Source: Herbaspirillum sp. SJZ107 (lineage in GTDB: Bacteria > Pseudomonadota > Gammaproteobacteria > Burkholderiales > Burkholderiaceae_D). Taken from it: a stretch of 64,000 nucleotides of DNA. The stretch covers positions 1,116,001 through 1,180,000 of the forward strand of contig NZ_VFNH01000002.1 of assembly GCF_006715485.1 (NCBI RefSeq), written 5' to 3'. The notes beneath the pieces are model-generated. The model saw nothing but the letters and a program-made list of their open reading frames with translations, was not told the DNA's origin and did no database searches. This document shows, one piece after another, positions 61,381 through 64,000 of the stretch (the stretch's first letter is position 1; each line of letters starts with the position of its first letter). The position numbers were made by a program, and so were the translations under genes.

Positions 61381-62256
61381 ATGACCCCGTCCCGTTCCGA
61401 ATTCCTCACCATCCGCGGCCTGCGCACCCACGTCCGTCACTGGGGCCGCGAAGGAGCGCCCAAGCTGTTCATGGCCCATGGCTGGATGGACATGTCTGCG
61501 TCTTTCCAGTTCGTGGTCGACGCCCTGCAGGGCGACTGGCACGTGATCGCCCACGACTGGCGCGGCTTCGGCCTGACCGCGCGTTCCGGCAACGATACTT
61601 ACTGGTTCCCGGATTATTTTGCCGACCTGGAAGCCATCCTCGACCATTATTCGCCGGGCCAGCCCGTCAATCTGCTGGGCCACAGCATGGGCGGCAACAT
61701 CGTCAGCGTGTATGCCGGCGTGCGTCCGGAACGCATCGCGCGCCTGGTCAACCTCGAAGGTTTCGGCCTGCCGGCCACGAAGCCGGAGCAGGCACCGGGC
61801 CGCTACGCCAAATGGCTCGACGAACTGAAGGTGCCGCCGTCGATGCGCGGCTATGCGAGTGTCGAGGAGGTAGCGGCGCGCCTGCAGAAGACCAACCCGC
61901 GCCTGCCGAATGCGCGCGCCGCCTTCCTGGCGCAGCACTGGGCGGCCCGGAACGGGGCAGGGCAGTGGGAAATCCTCGGCGACCCGGCGCACAAGATGCC
62001 GGGGCCGCTGCTGTACCAGGCCGAGGAAGTGCTGGCCTGCTGGCGCCGCATAACGGCGCCGGTGCTGTGGATCGAAGCCGAGCACACCGACATGTGGCGC
62101 TGGATGGGACCGAAGGAAGAGGCGCGCCATGAAGTCGACCGGCGCCTGGCGCAGATCAGCAACGTCACGCCGCGCATGATGCCGGACGCGGGGCATATGT
62201 TGCATCATGATCAACCGGAACTGCTGGCGCGGATGATCGAGGAATTCCTCCAATAA
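61381..62256 (+). CDS. Alpha/beta hydrolase
   Basis: 291 residues from the ATG at 61381. The canonical fold is visible: oxyanion strand PKLFMAHGWMDMSASFQFVVDALQGDWHVIAHDWRGFGLTA, nucleophile elbow NLLGHSMGGNIVSVYAGVRPERIARLVNLEGFG (Ser of G-H-S-M-G), a cap insert (about 135-210), then an acid region LWIEAEHTDMWRW and the final His in PDAGHMLHHDQPELLARMIEEFL. The M-G-G sequence is typical of epoxide hydrolase and esterase-like members. Substrate unknown. It is divergent from the carbonic-anhydrase gene, with a TetR-like palindrome in its promoter. Confidence 0.9.
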   Translation: MTPSRSEFLTIRGLRTHVRHWGREGAPKLFMAHGWMDMSASFQFVVDALQGDWHVIAHDWRGFGLTARSGNDTYWFPDYFADLEAILDHYSPGQPVNLLGHSMGGNIVSVYAGVRPERIARLVNLEGFGLPATKPEQAPGRYAKWLDELKVPPSMRGYASVEEVAARLQKTNPRLPNARAAFLAQHWAARNGAGQWEILGDPAHKMPGPLLYQAEEVLACWRRITAPVLWIEAEHTDMWRWMGPKEEARHEVDRRLAQISNVTPRMMPDAGHMLHHDQPELLARMIEEFLQ

Positions 62257-62350
62257 ATCCCTCACCGCGGCGCAACGCACGCTCTGCCCGGTCAAGCCGA
62301 TCCGCGTACAATGAACGCTTCGCGCTGACATTATTTCCGGATTCCGCACC

Positions 62351-63184
62351 ATGCTGAAAGTCGACCTCCACTGCCATTCCAACGTCTCCGACGGCGTGCT
62401 TGCCCCCGCCGCGGTGGCTGCCTACGCCCGCAAGGGCGGCGTCGACGCGTGGGCGCTGACCGACCACGACGAGGTCAAAGGGATCAAGGCTGCGCGCCAG
62501 GCGGCGGCCGCGCTCGGCATGCGCTTCGTGCCCGGCGTCGAGATCTCGGTCACCTGGGCCAATGAAACCGTGCACGTGGTCGGCCTGCAGATCGACGAGG
62601 ACGCCCCGCAGCTGGTGCAGGGCCTGGCCGCCACCCGCGCCGGCCGCGACGCGCGCGGACGCGAGATCGCCAACCAGCTGGCGCGCGCCGGCATCCCGGG
62701 CGCCTACGAAGGTGCGCTGAAATACGTCGGCAACCCGGACCTGCTGTCGCGCACCCACTTCGCGCGCTACCTGGTCGAGATCGGCGCCTGCGCCAACACG
62801 CCCGAGGTGTTCCGCAAATACCTGAGCGAAGGCAAGCCGGGCTACGTGCCGCACCGCTGGGCCACGCTGGCCGACGCGGTCGGCTGGATCCGCAGCGCCG
62901 GCGGCATCCCGGTGATCGCCCACCCGGGCCGCTACCGCTTCGACCGCACCGCCGAAGGGGCGCTGTTCGACGAGTTCAAGCAGCTGGGCGGCAATACCAT
63001 CGAGGTGGTGACCGGCAGCCATACGCCCGATCAGTACGGCGTGTATGCCGAAGTGGCCAAGCGCCACGGTTTCCTGGCCTCGCGCGGCACCGATTTCCAT
63101 GCGCCGGGCGAGGCGCGGGTCGAGTTCGACAAGCTGGCGCCGCTGCCGGCAGGGTTGACGCCGGTGTGGCATGACTGGTTTTAA
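62351..63184 (+). CDS. rnm: PHP-domain phosphoesterase (RNase AM / YciV family)
   Basis: 277 residues. The PHP signature motifs are complete: VDLHCHSNVSDG, ALTDHDEVKG, FVPGVEISVTW, VIAHPGRY, and RGTDFHAPGE, which together hold the trinuclear metal site. The insert domain (about 95-170) contains IANQLARAGIPGAYEGALKYVGNPDLLSRTHFARYLVE and GYVPHRWATLADAVGWIRSAGG, as in E. coli YciV. These enzymes remove nucleotides 5'-3' and convert 3',5'-nucleoside bisphosphates such as pAp to 5' NMP. The next gene is yciO-like, the same order as in E. coli. Start supported by position only; a -10 like TACAAT lies at 62307. Confidence 0.94.
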   Translation: MLKVDLHCHSNVSDGVLAPAAVAAYARKGGVDAWALTDHDEVKGIKAARQAAAALGMRFVPGVEISVTWANETVHVVGLQIDEDAPQLVQGLAATRAGRDARGREIANQLARAGIPGAYEGALKYVGNPDLLSRTHFARYLVEIGACANTPEVFRKYLSEGKPGYVPHRWATLADAVGWIRSAGGIPVIAHPGRYRFDRTAEGALFDEFKQLGGNTIEVVTGSHTPDQYGVYAEVAKRHGFLASRGTDFHAPGEARVEFDKLAPLPAGLTPVWHDWF

Positions 63185-63276
63185 GTGCTGGCAACGACGG
63201 TGTAGCGGTACTTGAAACTCCGGGCTGCCAACCTCATCTTGTGCCCCTTACAAGAATCCCGTCAGGTCTCAAGCCC

Positions 63277-63900
63277 ATGACCCACTATTTCGAAATCCAC
63301 CCGGTCGACCCGCAGCAGCGCCTGATCCGGCAGGCGGCCCAACTCATCCAGTCCGGCGGCATCGCCGCCGTGCCGACCGATTCCGCCTATTCCCTGGTCT
63401 GCCGCCTCGACGACAAGGCCGCGGTCGAGAAGCTGCGCCGCATCCGCGGCGTCGACGACAAGCACCACCTGACGCTGCTGGTGCGCGACCTGTCCGAGAT
63501 CGCGACCTACGCCCGCGTCGACAACCGCCAGTACCGCCAGCTGAAGTCGGCCATGCCCGGCCCCTACACGGTGATCCTGGAAGCGACCAAGGAAGTGCCG
63601 CGCCGGCTGTCGCACCCGTCGCGCAAGACGATCGGCGTGCGCGTGCCGGAAAACCCGATCCTGCTGGCGCTGCTGGAAGAAGTGGGCGAGCCGCTGATCG
63701 GCACCACGCTGCAGCTGCCCGGCGACGACCACATGCTGTCCGATCCGGAGGAGGTGCGCGAGCGCCTGGATAAACAGATCGAGGTCGTCATCGACGGCGG
63801 CGCCGGCACGCTGGAGCCGACCACCATCATCGACCTGTCCGGCGCCGACCCGGTGCTGCTGCGCGAAGGCCGCGGCGATCCGGCCGTGTTCGGTCTCTAA
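63277..63900 (+). CDS. yciO: YciO family threonylcarbamoyl-AMP synthase-like protein
   Basis: 207 residues from the ATG at 63277. The Sua5/YrdC/YciO fold is shown by LIRQAAQLIQSGGIAAVPTDSAYSLVCRLDDKAAVEKLRRIRGVDDKHHLTLLVRDLSEIATYARVDNRQYRQLK, the phosphate-binding GPYTVILEATKEVPRRL, and the RKTIGVRVPENPILLALLEEVGEPLIGTTLQLPG segment with the YciO-specific loop. YciO is related to the tRNA t6A enzyme TsaC, but its own role is less certain. It follows rnm by 92 bp, as in other proteobacteria. Confidence 0.93.
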   Translation: MTHYFEIHPVDPQQRLIRQAAQLIQSGGIAAVPTDSAYSLVCRLDDKAAVEKLRRIRGVDDKHHLTLLVRDLSEIATYARVDNRQYRQLKSAMPGPYTVILEATKEVPRRLSHPSRKTIGVRVPENPILLALLEEVGEPLIGTTLQLPGDDHMLSDPEEVRERLDKQIEVVIDGGAGTLEPTTIIDLSGADPVLLREGRGDPAVFGL

Positions 63901-63982
63901 AACCGGCAATCAAGCCGTCATTTTGGCCCGGCGGGGCGCATCGCCCCGTCCACGGCCGCGCGCTCTGATAAAATCCCAGGTT

Positions 63983-64000
63983 ATGGATGAACTTATACGT
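63983..64000 (+). CDS. Start of a probable M50 site-2 protease gene (truncated by window end)
   Basis: Only six codons are present (MDELIR). In Burkholderiales the gene after yciO commonly encodes a site-2 protease whose N-terminus reads MDELIRT..., which is why it is named here. The evidence is positional and from memory of that start; the protein cannot be checked within this window. Confidence 0.4.

Overview
The window comes from a GC-rich betaproteobacterium, most likely an Oxalobacteraceae of the Massilia/Telluria group. The basis is the housekeeping order pyrG-kdsA-eno-ftsB, the Burkholderiales-style hslO, gamma-carbonic-anhydrase and rnm-yciO genes, a PEP-CTERM protein, a CzcE-type metal protein, and two families of dispersed intergenic palindromes. 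This placement is inferred from gene content and order; no database search was possible. No tRNA, rRNA, CRISPR array, prophage or intact insertion sequence was seen.

Layout. 1-4.6 kb: end of a PQQ-type sugar dehydrogenase, a GNAT enzyme, a small membrane protein, a secreted M61 peptidase, and an Hsp20 chaperone whose leader looks like a ROSE RNA thermometer behind a sigma32-like promoter. 4.6-10.9 kb: a DegP-like protease in one operon with a QseBC-type two-component system, preceded by two tandem PmrA/QseB-type boxes; this runs into a convergent CusRS-type system whose regulator is divergent from a CzcE-like metal protein. 11-20.3 kb: an SbmA/YddA-like ABC exporter, a Sel1-repeat protein, a Tat-exported phospholipase C, a PEP-CTERM protein, a LysR/AceI efflux pair and small proteins. 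20.4-23.9 kb: a TonB-dependent receptor and an AI-2E-family permease.

24.0-32.1 kb is the most coherent accessory system: a glycan-utilisation locus made of GH30, a TonB-dependent receptor, a second GH30, a LacI-type regulator and a GH43. Three identical 16-bp operators (TTGGCAACGTTTCCAA) lie just downstream of two sigma70 promoters with perfect -35 boxes. The receptor would import oligosaccharides released by the exported glycosidases, and the regulator encoded inside the locus would release the operators when inducer is present.

32.2-38.3 kb holds small stress, membrane and orphan proteins, including a run of short genes (34.3-36.9 kb), a GNAT and a PhzF enzyme. 38.3-41.5 kb is dnaE2, standing without imuA/imuB and preceded by a perfect LexA box. 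41.6-49.8 kb carries two methyl-accepting chemotaxis proteins that both end in the tether DWEEF, an M20D amidohydrolase, a PRC-barrel protein, an M48 peptidase and a YjgN-type membrane protein. 50-54.8 kb is the core cluster pyrG-kdsA-eno-ftsB plus an orphan antidote-like HTH protein. 54.9-64 kb contains stress and envelope genes (DUF2382, OmpA-like, cyanophycinase, Dps, Hsp33), a gamma-carbonic anhydrase, an alpha/beta hydrolase, rnm, a YciO protein and the first codons of a probable M50 peptidase.
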